A stretch of DNA of 64,000 nucleotides from Spirochaetales bacterium. Its GTDB lineage: Bacteria; Spirochaetota; Spirochaetia; Treponematales; Treponemataceae. The notes beneath the pieces are model-generated. The model was not told the origin of the DNA. It did no database searches and worked only from the letters and a program-made list of their open reading frames with translations. The translations under genes were made by a program, and so were the position numbers. The stretch spans positions 1 through 64,000 of the forward strand of contig QKDA01000265.1 in NCBI GenBank assembly GCA_003246765.1, read 5' to 3'. Positions 1 through 11,306 of the stretch are shown here, in pieces; within the stretch, counting starts at the first letter, position 1, and each line of letters starts with the position of its first letter.

Positions 1-710
1 AGGTAGTCGAACCACGCGTCGGGGGCCTCGCTGCCCGGCAGGTCGTCCACCCGAGGCTGGCCGAATATCTGCGCCTCAATGGTTCCCAAACGGCAGTTCG
101 CAAGTTCGCTTTTCCAAAGCCTTCGGGAGGGATACAGGAGATCCAGGTGGGGAGCGGAGAGAAACCGGGGCCGCATGCCGTTCATGAGAAAACGGGTGGC
201 GAGAATCTGGGAGTCGAAACCCTTGCCGTTGAAGGAAACCAACACGGGGTTCTCACCCGCAAGCTCGATAAAGCGTTCCAGAAAATCCGATTCCCCGGGA
301 TAGTCGGAAAGGAGAAGCTGGGTCACCGAGAGGGACTGATTCCCCTCTAACCGGGCAAGAGCGGCCATGAAGGCCACCGTACCCGTACCGTGAGACAATC
401 CCGTGGTCTCCAGGTCGAAAAAGAGGAGCCGGGTACACAGTGCTTCCCGATTTTCCACAGATTCAAGGAACTCCCTCTCCCGGGGAAAGAGGAGCGGAAG
501 GTATGCGGACAGGGGGCTCTTTTCTTCCGGTAGGGGAAAACGGGTTGACCGCTCGAAAAGAAAGTCCCCCTGTCGAACCCATCCGGGCAGCTCCCCGCCC
601 CTTTCGGCCTTTTTTTCGGCGATCCTTTCGGCTTGGGGTGGCGGCGGTGCCTTGCGGACGCTCTGTTCCCGAATCCGCGTTAACCTCGAAGAGAGCCTTC
701 CGCCCTTCAT
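1..710 (-). CDS. mrfB: MrfB/YprB-like 3'-5' exonuclease (partial, runs off left edge)
   Basis: Absent from the ORF track because it is open at the window edge. I translated it by hand from ATG at 710 and found no stop to base 1 (about 236 residues). After a basic Pro-rich leader comes the DnaQ-like Exo I motif FFDLETTGL (about residue 94), then Exo II SFNGKGFDSQIL, then HLDLLYPSRRLW and the family signature DDLPGSEAPDAWFDYL. This is the RNase H-fold exonuclease that partners the MrfA helicase (B. subtilis YprB/YprA) in mitomycin-type adduct repair. Its ATG overlaps the mrfA TGA (ATGA), so the two are probably translationally coupled. The C-terminus lies outside the window. Confidence 0.88.
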   Translation of the reverse strand, partial: MKGGRLSSRLTRIREQSVRKAPPPPQAERIAEKKAERGGELPGWVRQGDFLFERSTRFPLPEEKSPLSAYLPLLFPREREFLESVENREALCTRLLFFDLETTGLSHGTGTVAFMAALARLEGNQSLSVTQLLLSDYPGESDFLERFIELAGENPVLVSFNGKGFDSQILATRFLMNGMRPRFLSAPHLDLLYPSRRLWKSELANCRLGTIEAQIFGQPRVDDLPGSEAPDAWFDY

Positions 711-3079
711 GATTCCGCCGGATTACGGGTAAGGGCCTCAAGAATCAGGGCGGCGTTTTTCTTTATTCCCTCTCCCGTAGAGCTCACCCCGATGCAGGAG
801 GGGCATCCGGTTTCGCATCCGCAGGCGGAAATCCGCTCCCCCGCCGCCGAGAACACCTCCCGGATTCGGGATGCCAGGGCTTCAGAAAGGCCCGTTCCCC
901 CCGGGGCGGAGTCATAGACGTAAAGCGCGGGACAGCCGAAATGGGGGTCACGAATCCGGGGGGCCACGCCGATATCGCGTCGGTCGCATAGGAGGAAAAA
1001 GGGCGCTACGGACCTGATGATGGAAGCGATGCCCCCCAGGGTTTCCGCCTGGGCTGCCTCGTCCATCGAGGCGAGGGTGTCGGGGGCGTCTCCTTCGCCG
1101 TGGGCTGAAATTCCGTCGAGCAGGAGAACGAGTCCCCGGGTTTCCCTCTCCTCCGCGTCCAGGGCTATCTCGCCGAAACCGAGGTTCTCATGGGTATGGA
1201 AACGGAGCTTCTTAAACTTTGAGACCTGGGTTCGCACCAAAAGATCCCCCACCACCAGGCTCACCCCGCCCGCTACGCCCTCGGTCTTCTCGTCCTCCGA
1301 GAGCACCTTGATGTCCGTCTTCACCACCGCGTCGGTAAAGTAGTTCGACTCGGTCTCTTCCACCTCCGCGCGCCGGTTCGGAATGTCCAGGGACTTCACG
1401 ACGTACTGCTTTCCGAGGTGAATGTATATCGCGTTCTGAAAGATCAGCTCCTTCGCCGAGGGACGGTCCATTTCGCCGATCACCTCGTTCCTTCCCTTGG
1501 TCACGTCCACGATTACCACGTTGTCCGCCGTGGCGGAGCGCAGGCTTACCCCTTCCGCCGGGTAACCCCGGTCCGACCAGTGCCAGCGCCCGGCGGCGTG
1601 CCTGAGCATGCCGTCCTCCTCAAGCCACTCGAGAATTTCCTCCGCCGCCTCTTGCGGAAAGGTTTCGCCCCCCTCCCCGGCTTCTCCCAAGCCGCTGCCG
1701 GCATGAAGAAGCTCGTCCGTGAAGGGAAGCTCGAAGGCCGCGCACTTGATGTGGTCCGTGAGAACGTAGGGATTGTCCGGATCTATTTGGGCGGTTTCCT
1801 GGGGCCGTTCGAAAAAATAATCCCCATGGCCGATGATGTACTGGTCCAGGGGCGACGAAGAGGCGATAAATACCGCCACGGACTCGGTCTGCCTTCGCCC
1901 GGCCCTTCCCGCCTGCTGCCAGAAGGAGGCGAAGGAGCCCGGGAATCCCGCCACCACCGCGGCGTCCAAGCCCCCTATATCAATGCCCAACTCCAGGGCG
2001 TTGGTCGAAACCACCCCTTGAATGTCGCCGTCCCGAAGTCCTTTCTCGATCTTCCTTCGTTCTTTCGGAAGGAGTCCTCCCCTATAGGGAACCACCGTGA
2101 TGCCGTGGTTGTCGTTATAGACGTTTCTCAGGGAATCGTTGACGTAGGATGCGATTACCTCGGTCCTGACCCGGGAATGGGCGAAGAGGATGGTCTTGAT
2201 TCCCCCCTTGAGAAAGGCCAGGGCCCAACGCTGACTCTCGTTCATCACGCTCCGCCTTATACCCTGTACCGCGTCCACCAGGGGAGGGTTGTAGAGCACC
2301 ACGGTTTTTTTGCCCGCGGGGGCGCCGTTGCGGTCGATGAGGGTCACTTCATCCCCTAAAAGGCGCTCCGCGAGCTCCTTCGGGTTTCCGATGGTGGCGG
2401 AGCACAGGATGAAGGTCGGATCGGAACCGTAAAAACGCGCAACCCGGCGGATCCGGCGTATGAGATTCGCCACGTGACTGCCGAAAACCCCCCGATAGGT
2501 GTGCATTTCGTCGATAACCACGAAGCGAAGCCTTGAAAAAAAACGAATCCACTTGGTGTGGTTTGGCAAAATTCCAGCGTGCATCATGTCGGGATTAGTG
2601 ATGATGATGCGCCCCTTGTCCCGCGCGTCAGAACGTACAGACTGGGGAGTGTCCCCGTCGTAGATGCCGACCTTCAGGGGAATTCTTCCCGTATCCGCCC
2701 CGTCGCCGACCATTCCGTTTATCTCGCTCTGCTGATCCTGGCTCAGGGCCTTTGTGGGGAAAAGGTAAAGGGCCCGGGCGTCGGTGTCCTCCAGGAGGGT
2801 CTGCATGACCGGCAGGTTATAGCTCAGGGTTTTCCCCGAGGCCGTAGGCGTCACCACCACGGCATGGGCACCCGCGCGGACGGTTTTATAGCATTGAGCC
2901 TGATGGGAATAAAGCCTTTCCATGCCCCGGCTTCTGCATGCGTCCGCAAGCCGGGGATCGAGATCCTCGGGGAAGGACTCATAGGTGCCTTCCCGGGGCG
3001 GAAATACCTTCACTTCCGAGATAAAGGGGGCAAAGGAAGGATCCGAAAGGATGGACGTGAGACGGTCTGCCTGGGTCAT
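707..3079 (-). CDS. mrfA: MrfA/YprA-like DEAD/DEAH-box DNA helicase with DUF1998 zinc module
   Basis: 790 aa superfamily 2 helicase. Visible motifs: Walker A TPTASGKTLSYNLP (near residue 80), motif II VIDEMHTYRGVFGSHV (DEMH), motif III SATIGNP, and motif VI QQAGRAGRR near residue 390. The C-terminus carries a DUF1998-type Cys cluster CGCETGCPSC, the probable metal site of MrfA. B. subtilis MrfA works with MrfB to repair mitomycin C lesions; the adjacent YprB-type exonuclease supports that role here. A TATACT box lies only 6 nt before the ATG and no Shine-Dalgarno is visible, so the transcript may be leaderless. The length is close to that of the family. Confidence 0.9.
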   Translation of the reverse strand: MTQADRLTSILSDPSFAPFISEVKVFPPREGTYESFPEDLDPRLADACRSRGMERLYSHQAQCYKTVRAGAHAVVVTPTASGKTLSYNLPVMQTLLEDTDARALYLFPTKALSQDQQSEINGMVGDGADTGRIPLKVGIYDGDTPQSVRSDARDKGRIIITNPDMMHAGILPNHTKWIRFFSRLRFVVIDEMHTYRGVFGSHVANLIRRIRRVARFYGSDPTFILCSATIGNPKELAERLLGDEVTLIDRNGAPAGKKTVVLYNPPLVDAVQGIRRSVMNESQRWALAFLKGGIKTILFAHSRVRTEVIASYVNDSLRNVYNDNHGITVVPYRGGLLPKERRKIEKGLRDGDIQGVVSTNALELGIDIGGLDAAVVAGFPGSFASFWQQAGRAGRRQTESVAVFIASSSPLDQYIIGHGDYFFERPQETAQIDPDNPYVLTDHIKCAAFELPFTDELLHAGSGLGEAGEGGETFPQEAAEEILEWLEEDGMLRHAAGRWHWSDRGYPAEGVSLRSATADNVVIVDVTKGRNEVIGEMDRPSAKELIFQNAIYIHLGKQYVVKSLDIPNRRAEVEETESNYFTDAVVKTDIKVLSEDEKTEGVAGGVSLVVGDLLVRTQVSKFKKLRFHTHENLGFGEIALDAEERETRGLVLLLDGISAHGEGDAPDTLASMDEAAQAETLGGIASIIRSVAPFFLLCDRRDIGVAPRIRDPHFGCPALYVYDSAPGGTGLSEALASRIREVFSAAGERISACGCETGCPSCIGVSSTGEGIKKNAALILEALTRNPAES

Positions 3080-3085
3080 GGGATG

Positions 3086-3114
3086 AGTATAGCAAGGCCG
3101 GGGGGAAAAAGAAA
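3086..3114 (-). promoter_or_regulatory. Candidate promoter of mrfAB, leaderless geometry
   Basis: TATACT (3091-3086) is a near-consensus -10 box separated by 6 nt from the mrfA ATG. The -35 region at 17-bp spacing (TTTCTT) is poor. The expected start site falls at or next to the A of the ATG. Confidence 0.4.
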
Positions 3115-3144
3115 TCCATAAACCGGTTTAGGCATGAAATCTTA

Positions 3145-3174
3145 CTGGCACTCTTGCCGGAGGGAGATTATACT
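3145..3174 (+). promoter_or_regulatory. Candidate sigma-70 promoter of glgC
   Basis: CTGGCA (3145-3150), 18-bp spacer, TATACT (3169-3174). It gives a leader of roughly 35 nt that includes the glgC ribosome-binding site. Confidence 0.45.
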
Positions 3175-3214
3175 CAAGTAATCTCGAAACATGCGAATCC
3201 TAAGGAGTGTAATC

Positions 3215-4486
3215 GTGTCCAGGGTACTATCAATCATCCTAGGCGGCGGCAAGGGCACTCGCCTTTATCCGCTCACCAAAGAACGTTCAAAACCCGCAGT
3301 CCCCTTCGGTGGCAAGCACCGCATCGTGGATATTCCCATCTCGAACTGCATCAACTCAGGGTTTAACCAAATTTACATCCTGACGCAATTCAATTCCGCC
3401 TCCCTGCATCTCCATATCGCCCGGGCATACAACTTTGACGCCTTCTCCGGGGGCTACGTGGAGATCCTCGCGGCGGAACAGACCTTCGAGCATTCAGGCT
3501 GGTACGAGGGAACCGCCGACGCGGTCAGGAAGAATTTCCTTCACTTCAAGACCCAAAAGCCCACCCACTACATTATTCTCTCCGGCGATCAGCTTTACCG
3601 CATGGACTTGGCCGAGTTTCTCCGCAAGCACGAGGAATCCGGCGCCGACATAACCATCGCGTGCACCGCGGTTAACCGCTCCGACGCCTCAGGTTTCGGG
3701 ATAATGAAAACCGATAAAACCGGCAAGATAGTCGAGTTCATGGAAAAACCCGGTTCCACCAAGAACATCGACGACTGGAAGATCCCGGAAGAGGCCCGGG
3801 ACCCTGCCGTTCCCGCGGGCAAGGACTATCTGGCCTCCATGGGCATCTATATCTTCAATGCCCAGGCCATGGAAAATTCCCTGGCGAATACCCTTACCGA
3901 TTTCGGCAAGGAGGTTATTCCCGAGGCCATTCAGCGCTTCAACGTGGCGGCTTACGTCTATAACGGCTACTGGGAGGATATCGGTACGATCCGCAGCTTC
4001 TACGACGCTACCCTGGATCTCACGAGCATCGAGCCGAAGTTCAATTTCTACGACGAAGACCGGCCAATCTACACCCATAACCGCAACCTGCCCTCCTCGA
4101 AGGTTAACCAGGCCACCCTAGATCAGGTCAATACCAGCGAGGGCTGCGTCGTCACCAACGCGACCATCAAGCGCTCGGTTATCGGCATTCGCTCGACCAT
4201 CGAGTCGGGAGCCTATCTGGAGGGCGTAATCTGCATGGGGGCGGACCGGTACGAGAGCGACGAGGAAAAGGCAGATAACAGGAAAAAGGGAATTCCCCCC
4301 ATCGGTATAGGCGAGCGCAGCGTCATTAGGCGGGCCATCATAGACAAGAACGCCCGTATCGGGAAGGACGTGTCCATCGGAATGGGCCGCATTCCCGAAG
4401 ACGGCGATTACGGCTGGTACCACGTGGTAGACGGCATTTACGTAATCACCAAAAACGCCGTGGCTCCCGACGGGACCGTGATCTAA
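3215..4486 (+). CDS. glgC: Glucose-1-phosphate adenylyltransferase (ADP-glucose pyrophosphorylase)
   Basis: Makes ADP-glucose from glucose-1-phosphate and ATP, the committed step of bacterial glycogen synthesis. The N-terminal nucleotidyltransferase signature ILGGGKGTRLYPLT is followed by KPAVPFGGKHRIVDIPISN, then GWYEGTADAVRKN and HYIILSGDQLYRMD. The C-terminal part (from about residue 300) has the imperfect hexapeptide pattern of a left-handed beta-helix. I moved the start from ATG 3191 to GTG 3215: AAGGAG (3202-3207) sits 7 nt before it and would lie inside the gene otherwise, and the protein then begins VSRVLSIILGGG. 423 aa is normal. It is monocistronic, with its own promoter and terminator; no other glycogen genes are in the window. 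Confidence 0.93.
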   Translation: MSRVLSIILGGGKGTRLYPLTKERSKPAVPFGGKHRIVDIPISNCINSGFNQIYILTQFNSASLHLHIARAYNFDAFSGGYVEILAAEQTFEHSGWYEGTADAVRKNFLHFKTQKPTHYIILSGDQLYRMDLAEFLRKHEESGADITIACTAVNRSDASGFGIMKTDKTGKIVEFMEKPGSTKNIDDWKIPEEARDPAVPAGKDYLASMGIYIFNAQAMENSLANTLTDFGKEVIPEAIQRFNVAAYVYNGYWEDIGTIRSFYDATLDLTSIEPKFNFYDEDRPIYTHNRNLPSSKVNQATLDQVNTSEGCVVTNATIKRSVIGIRSTIESGAYLEGVICMGADRYESDEEKADNRKKGIPPIGIGERSVIRRAIIDKNARIGKDVSIGMGRIPEDGDYGWYHVVDGIYVITKNAVAPDGTVI

Positions 4487-4528
4487 GCCCGGGACTAACG
4501 AGTTCGAGCCGAAGGTTGCTTGAACCGA

Positions 4529-4560
4529 CCCCCTGAGAGCGGAAGCCTCAGGGGGTTTTT
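4529..4560 (+). terminator. Intrinsic terminator after glgC
   Basis: Perfect 9-bp stem CCCCCTGAG / CTCAGGGGG followed directly by TTTTT. It serves the plus strand; the opposite strand lacks a U-tract, and the convergent avtA gene ends just beyond it. Confidence 0.93.
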
Positions 4561-4562
4561 CG

Positions 4563-5857
4563 TTATGGGAGCAGCGAGGCAGATACCTCTGCGATAAGCC
4601 TGAAGCCCTCCAAGATCTCGTTCTCGGGCCTGGCGTAGTTTACCCTCACGCAGCGGAACCGGTGGGGATGTTCCCTCCACGCGGTTTCCTCCGGAACGCC
4701 CCCTTCGGGACCAAAGAAGAAGTATTCTCCCGGAACCACCACGACCCCCCGCTCCTTGAGCCTTGCGTAAAGCTCCGAGGTGCCGACGCGCAGGTCGGGG
4801 AAGTAGAGCCAAAGGAACATCGAACCCTCGTTGCGGTGATGCATCCAGTTCCTGCCGGCCATGGCGTCCCGAATCGCTTCCCGGGCAAAGCGGGACTTCT
4901 CGCGGTAAAAGGGCTGAACCTCGGAAGTGGCCAATCGCTTGAGTTCCCCGCTGGAAACGAGACCCTCCGCGAGAACCTGACCCAGGGAGCCAGAAGCCAG
5001 GGCCGCAATGGAGTTTAGCGCAGAGAGAGCCGAAACGATCTGAGGATCCGCCACGACGATGCCCGTGCGCAGGGCAGGCAGGCCAATCTTGGACAGGCTC
5101 ATGGAAAGGATGGTGTTTCGGTTCCATCTCGGCGCCGCCGTTCCCTCTATAACCTCGGGAAATATGATGTCCGGGAAGGGCATCCCGTAGGCGTTGTCCA
5201 CCATGAGGGGAACCCCATGGGCCTCCGCTACCGCCGAAAGGGCGTCGATTTCGTCGTTGGTCAGGACGTTGCCCGTGGGATTCGTGGGCCGGGACACGCA
5301 AATGGCCGCAACCTCGGGGTGGCTGCCCAGGTACTCCCGGACGAGGTCAACGTCCAGGCGATACTTAAACTCATGGTTATCCAGAAGCTCGATTTTCGAG
5401 GGAAGGGTCACGAAGGTTCCCGGATAAATACCCTGATCCGCGTACCCGATGTATTCCGGCACCAGGGGAAAGAGGATGGTCCTTCGCTCGGGTCTTTCGC
5501 CGGAAAGCAGGTTGAAAAGGTAGAAGAAGGCGCTTTGGCTGCCGTTGGTGATGGCAACGTTTTCGGGGCCTATGTCCCAGCCGTACTCGCGGTTAAAGAA
5601 GGTTACCAAGGCCTCGATAAAGCGAAGCCTTCCCTGGGGAGGATCGTACTGGCTGATGGCGCACTCGAAGGCGTCTCCCCAGGAGAGGAGCCTTTCCATC
5701 TCCCGGCGGTAAGCCTTTTCCACCGCGGGAACCCGGGCGGGGTTGCCTCCCCCGAGGCGGCAGGGGGTAACGCCCTCGGGCAGGGGGCGTCCAAGATCGT
5801 CCATGAGCCGGAGGATTCCCGACTCGCCGGTGAGTTTCGTTCCGAAAGATGAAAAAA

Positions 5858-5861
<4 letters not shown>
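4563..5861 (-). CDS. avtA: Valine-pyruvate aminotransferase (AvtA type)
   Basis: PLP-dependent fold-type I aminotransferase, 432 aa. The N-terminus MIFSSFGTKLTGESGI and the block ITNGSQSAFFYLFNLLSG match the AvtA family closely. The PLP lysine is in SLSKIGLPALRTG; the substrate-binding region has RPTNPTGNVLT and VDNAYGMPFP. Predicted to interconvert valine and 2-oxoisovalerate with alanine/pyruvate. It starts with GTG at 5861 in a GTGA overlap with the clpC stop; homology of the first residues supports this start. It is the last gene of the long operon headed by the Cas2-like gene. Its link to proteostasis is not obvious. Confidence 0.88.
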
Positions 5862-8386
<2,525 letters not shown>

Positions 8387-8392
8387 TGCTCT

Positions 8393-9478
8393 TTATCTCC
8401 TCTCGCGAATATCGGCATCCTTGAGGATTTCCTGGATCACCATGGCACGAAGCCGGTTAAGGCGGGCTTCTTCCGACGTTACGTCCTCTTCAATGATAAT
8501 GCTTCCGCCGGAAATAACAAAGCTTAAATGCGCGTTCTGAACGCGGTAGAGCAAGGCTGCCAGGTCCACGGGCTTCAGGCCCGTAAGCAGGGACAGTTCA
8601 AGCCCCAAGCGAAGCGTTCCCAGGAGGGATACCGCCTCGTCAAAGCCGATAAAGCGCGCGTATTTCGCGGTTACAATCGACCGGTATACCGCGTCTTCTA
8701 CCTGAGTGGGCCGTTGGGCGTAGAGCTCCTCCCGGGTTTTCCGCTCCAGGTCGGCAAGTTTTGCAGCTCCCTGTTCAAGCCTCTGCAGCTGAGATTCCAG
8801 GGAGCCTCCGCCGGAAGAGGCCAACGATAGGCGGTAGAGGAATCCCAGTGATTGCTCGCCCCGGGTTCCGTAATATCCCTGGGCGTCGAATCCGTTGCCC
8901 AAGTATTCCCTGAGGGCCCGGTCGATCAGGGATCCCATGCAGAGGCCGGGCAGGCACAGTAGGGCGGAAACCCTCATGCCGGAACCGGAGTCCGAAAGGC
9001 GCGCCGTAAGGTATCCGAAATCGGCGGAGGCGGAAAACTGCACCCTCTTCGATAGATCCGACTCGACGGCAAGAACCTCCCTTAGGGCCCGTTCGGGGGA
9101 CAGTCCGGCGGTAAAGCCGGCAATCCGGAGATGGTCCGTCATGTTGACCGTGGCGGACAGGGTTCCGTCGGATCGTATCACGATTCCCCGCCACGGTTCC
9201 CCTCCGGCCTCCGCGGCGACTATGCCCCGTTCCGCCAGGATACGCTTCCCTAAGGGATCCAGGGAGGACATGCGTACGGTTTGATACTGTTCCGGGTTGG
9301 CGCCCTGGTTGAAGGCGTCGAAGATGAGGGATTGTACCCGTTCGGCGTCGTCGGACTTGATGGTTCCGGGAAAGGAAAACCCCGCGAGGTTGCGGGCCAG
9401 GCGTACCCGGCTGGAGATTACGACGTCGTTTTGGGGCCCTTCCCGGACGTACCAGGCGTCTTGGCTCGCGGGGGTCAT
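8393..9478 (-). CDS. mcsB: McsB-like guanidino-kinase family protein with degenerate active site
   Basis: 361 aa. It belongs to the ATP:guanido phosphotransferase fold: it begins with NDVVISSRVRLARNL and keeps the YLTA...SG.R.S core. The usual start in the track (9706) adds 76 residues translated from mcsA in another frame; ATG 9478 in an ATGA overlap with the mcsA stop is the real start. In active McsB the catalytic loop reads CPTN.GTGLR; here it is LSDSGSGMR, so the Cys is gone. The NEEDH loop is NMTDH, so both glutamates are lost, and the C-terminal phosphoarginine sensor RDxxRA reads LNRLRA. The fold and context are clear; kinase activity is doubtful. It may be a ClpC adaptor or pseudokinase. 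Confidence 0.85.
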   Translation of the reverse strand: MTPASQDAWYVREGPQNDVVISSRVRLARNLAGFSFPGTIKSDDAERVQSLIFDAFNQGANPEQYQTVRMSSLDPLGKRILAERGIVAAEAGGEPWRGIVIRSDGTLSATVNMTDHLRIAGFTAGLSPERALREVLAVESDLSKRVQFSASADFGYLTARLSDSGSGMRVSALLCLPGLCMGSLIDRALREYLGNGFDAQGYYGTRGEQSLGFLYRLSLASSGGGSLESQLQRLEQGAAKLADLERKTREELYAQRPTQVEDAVYRSIVTAKYARFIGFDEAVSLLGTLRLGLELSLLTGLKPVDLAALLYRVQNAHLSFVISGGSIIIEEDVTSEEARLNRLRAMVIQEILKDADIRERR

Positions 9479-9966
9479 GCGTTTCCTCCCAGGGCCCGTA
9501 TCCTGTCGCGGTAATAAGCGGCTAGTTCGTAATCCTCCGAATCGATCGCCCGTTGGAGTTCTTTCTTGAGGTTTTCGGGATTCGGGGAAAGGGTCTTGAA
9601 GGCCTCGAGCTTTTCCGGCAAGGGGCCGTCGAATCCCGGCATAAAACCCTCGGAACGCATGAGGGCCGTGATCTCGCCGCGAAATTCCTGGTAGCAGAGG
9701 GCGCATCCCACCGTTCGTTTCTTTCGGAGCTCATCCAGCGAGGTGCCGCAGCCCGGGCAGGTTTGGGTCCCTTCCCTTCCCCTCTCGGGGTTGGAGAGTA
9801 CGCCGGAAAAAAGCCCTCCCAGGGAGATGTCTATGCGGTTGTCCTGCAGCTTGTATCCCCGCTCCCTGGCGCATTGCTCGCACAGGTGCAGCTCTATCGA
9901 TGAGCCTCTGGAGACTTGCTGCACGAAGATGACAGCCGTTCTTTCCCGGCACATGTCGCATTTCAT
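9475..9966 (-). CDS. mcsA: McsA-like zinc/UVR-motif activator protein
   Basis: 163 aa. Two CxxC-type zinc half-sites near the N-terminus (CDMC, CEQC) and a second pair (CPGC, CALC) mid-protein are followed by a C-terminal UVR motif, LQRAIDSEDYELAAYYRDRI. This is the McsA architecture: a metal-binding partner of McsB that engages ClpC. I prefer ATG 9966 over TTG 9969 because AGGA is better spaced from it; the ATG overlaps the preceding permease stop (TGATG). All eight cysteines are present, so McsA looks intact although its McsB partner looks degenerate. CtsR, the usual first gene of this locus in Firmicutes, is absent. Confidence 0.9.
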   Translation of the reverse strand: MKCDMCRERTAVIFVQQVSRGSSIELHLCEQCARERGYKLQDNRIDISLGGLFSGVLSNPERGREGTQTCPGCGTSLDELRKKRTVGCALCYQEFRGEITALMRSEGFMPGFDGPLPEKLEAFKTLSPNPENLKKELQRAIDSEDYELAAYYRDRIRALGGNA

Positions 9967-11306
9967 CAATATTTCCTCAGGGTCTCAATGGGCTTCTCCC
10001 GGGCGCCCCTGCGGGCTGGAAGGAGGGAAACCGCCGCGGACAGCAACAGGGTCCCGCAGGCAATCAGCAAAAGGTCCTTAAGGCTTAAGGTAACCGGGAT
10101 GGACTGAAGGTAGTATTCCGGGTCGAGCATGCGTATCCTCCCCGGCATCGACAGCGGATCTCCCCCGGATAGTATATACCACAATTTAAGGGATCCGTTA
10201 ATCGCTCCCTCAAGAAGGGAGAAAAGGCCGTTCACGTGCAGGGCGGCGAGAATGCCCAGGGGAAGGCCCAACACGACCCCTCCGAGTCCCGTCACGCTCC
10301 CGGCGATAAGAAAGGCCATGGTCAGGGTTCCCTGGTCGGTACCGCAGCTTTTCAGGATTGCCACGTCCCGGCGGCGCTCAAGCACAAGCATCACCAGGGC
10401 GGACGAAACGTTCACCGTCGCCACCAGGACGATAAGGAACATAATGAAGAGCAGGAGGGTCCTGGTGGTATTAAAGGATTGGAACTGGCTCCGGTTCAGT
10501 TCTTCCCAGGTATACGCCGTAAAACCCTCCGGCGCGAGCCTAAGGAGGGAAAACCGTACGGATTCAAGATTCCTGAAGGGATTCTCCGTTCGCACGTTGA
10601 CGAAGGTGGATGAAGACTCCCTCCCCATGATCTCCATGCCCGTATCGAGGGGGAGAAATAGCCACAGCGCGTCCAGTTCCCGATACCCCGAGGAGACGAT
10701 TCCCTTGACCGTCCAGACGCTGAACCGGGGCTTCTGGCTTCCGTCGGGGTTTACCGACAGGGTGAGTACCCGAAAACGGTCCCCGACTGAGAGGCCCGTG
10801 ATCTCCGCGAGCTTCTCGCCCAAGAGCGCGTCCTTCGGGCCTTCGAGGGTCAGACTGCCCGACACGGGTTTCAGGAGCCCCCGTACCCCGGGATTGCCGG
10901 TAAGGAATTCCGGTTCCAACGCCCGCAGGGTAGCCCCGGTTCGCCCGTTGGGGCCTATGACCATGCCAGGACCGGTTCTCTCAGCCCACGCCCCCGTTAT
11001 GAGTCCCTCGGGATTCTCCAGGAGAATATTCTTGGAAAGGGCTTTCATGGCGGCGGGACTGTCCGCCATGGGAGAAATTCCCGCGTAATCGGAAAGCCGC
11101 AGATGGGAGGTGGACAATTCGATAATGCGGGCGGATATTCCCTCTATCATTCCGTTAGCCACTACAAGTACCACTATGAGGGGGACGAGACTCACGGCAA
11201 TGCCCGCCATGGCCCCGTAAAGGCTTTTCCTCGCGTTGGAAGAGGAGCCCCGGGCTCCGAATCCGAGAAATCGCAGCGCCAGGGTAAGGGATCCTGCCAA
11301 TCTCAT
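9966..11306 (-). CDS. LolC/LolE-family ABC transporter permease (second copy)
   Basis: 446 aa FtsX-like permease. One N-terminal TM segment (LYGAMAGIAVSLVPLIVVLVVANG, about residues 33-55) is followed by a large periplasmic domain and three C-terminal TM segments (LLFIMFLIVLVATVNVSSAL, then a Gly-rich helix, then LLLIACGTLLLSAAVSLLPA). It has the layout of LolC/LolE, which extract lipoproteins from the inner membrane for transfer to LolA. It ends in the C-terminal pattern PIETLRKY typical of this family. It starts in an ATGA overlap with the ATPase gene. With the other permease at 11976-13253 it should form a heterodimeric transporter. Which of the two is LolC and which LolE cannot be decided here. 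Confidence 0.88.
   Translation of the reverse strand: MRLAGSLTLALRFLGFGARGSSSNARKSLYGAMAGIAVSLVPLIVVLVVANGMIEGISARIIELSTSHLRLSDYAGISPMADSPAAMKALSKNILLENPEGLITGAWAERTGPGMVIGPNGRTGATLRALEPEFLTGNPGVRGLLKPVSGSLTLEGPKDALLGEKLAEITGLSVGDRFRVLTLSVNPDGSQKPRFSVWTVKGIVSSGYRELDALWLFLPLDTGMEIMGRESSSTFVNVRTENPFRNLESVRFSLLRLAPEGFTAYTWEELNRSQFQSFNTTRTLLLFIMFLIVLVATVNVSSALVMLVLERRRDVAILKSCGTDQGTLTMAFLIAGSVTGLGGVVLGLPLGILAALHVNGLFSLLEGAINGSLKLWYILSGGDPLSMPGRIRMLDPEYYLQSIPVTLSLKDLLLIACGTLLLSAAVSLLPARRGAREKPIETLRKY

Noticed and set aside
1418-2359. 313 aa ORF on the plus strand
   Set aside because: Antisense shadow of mrfA; no motif and low plausibility of composition.
3146-3160. Sigma-54-like TGGCAC...TTGC upstream of glgC
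   Set aside because: The GG and GC elements are only 7 nt apart instead of 10, so the site does not fit; a sigma-70 reading is preferred.
9479-9706. 76-residue N-terminal extension of McsB
   Set aside because: It is an alternate-frame reading of mcsA; the family starts at the position of ATG 9478, which overlaps the mcsA stop.
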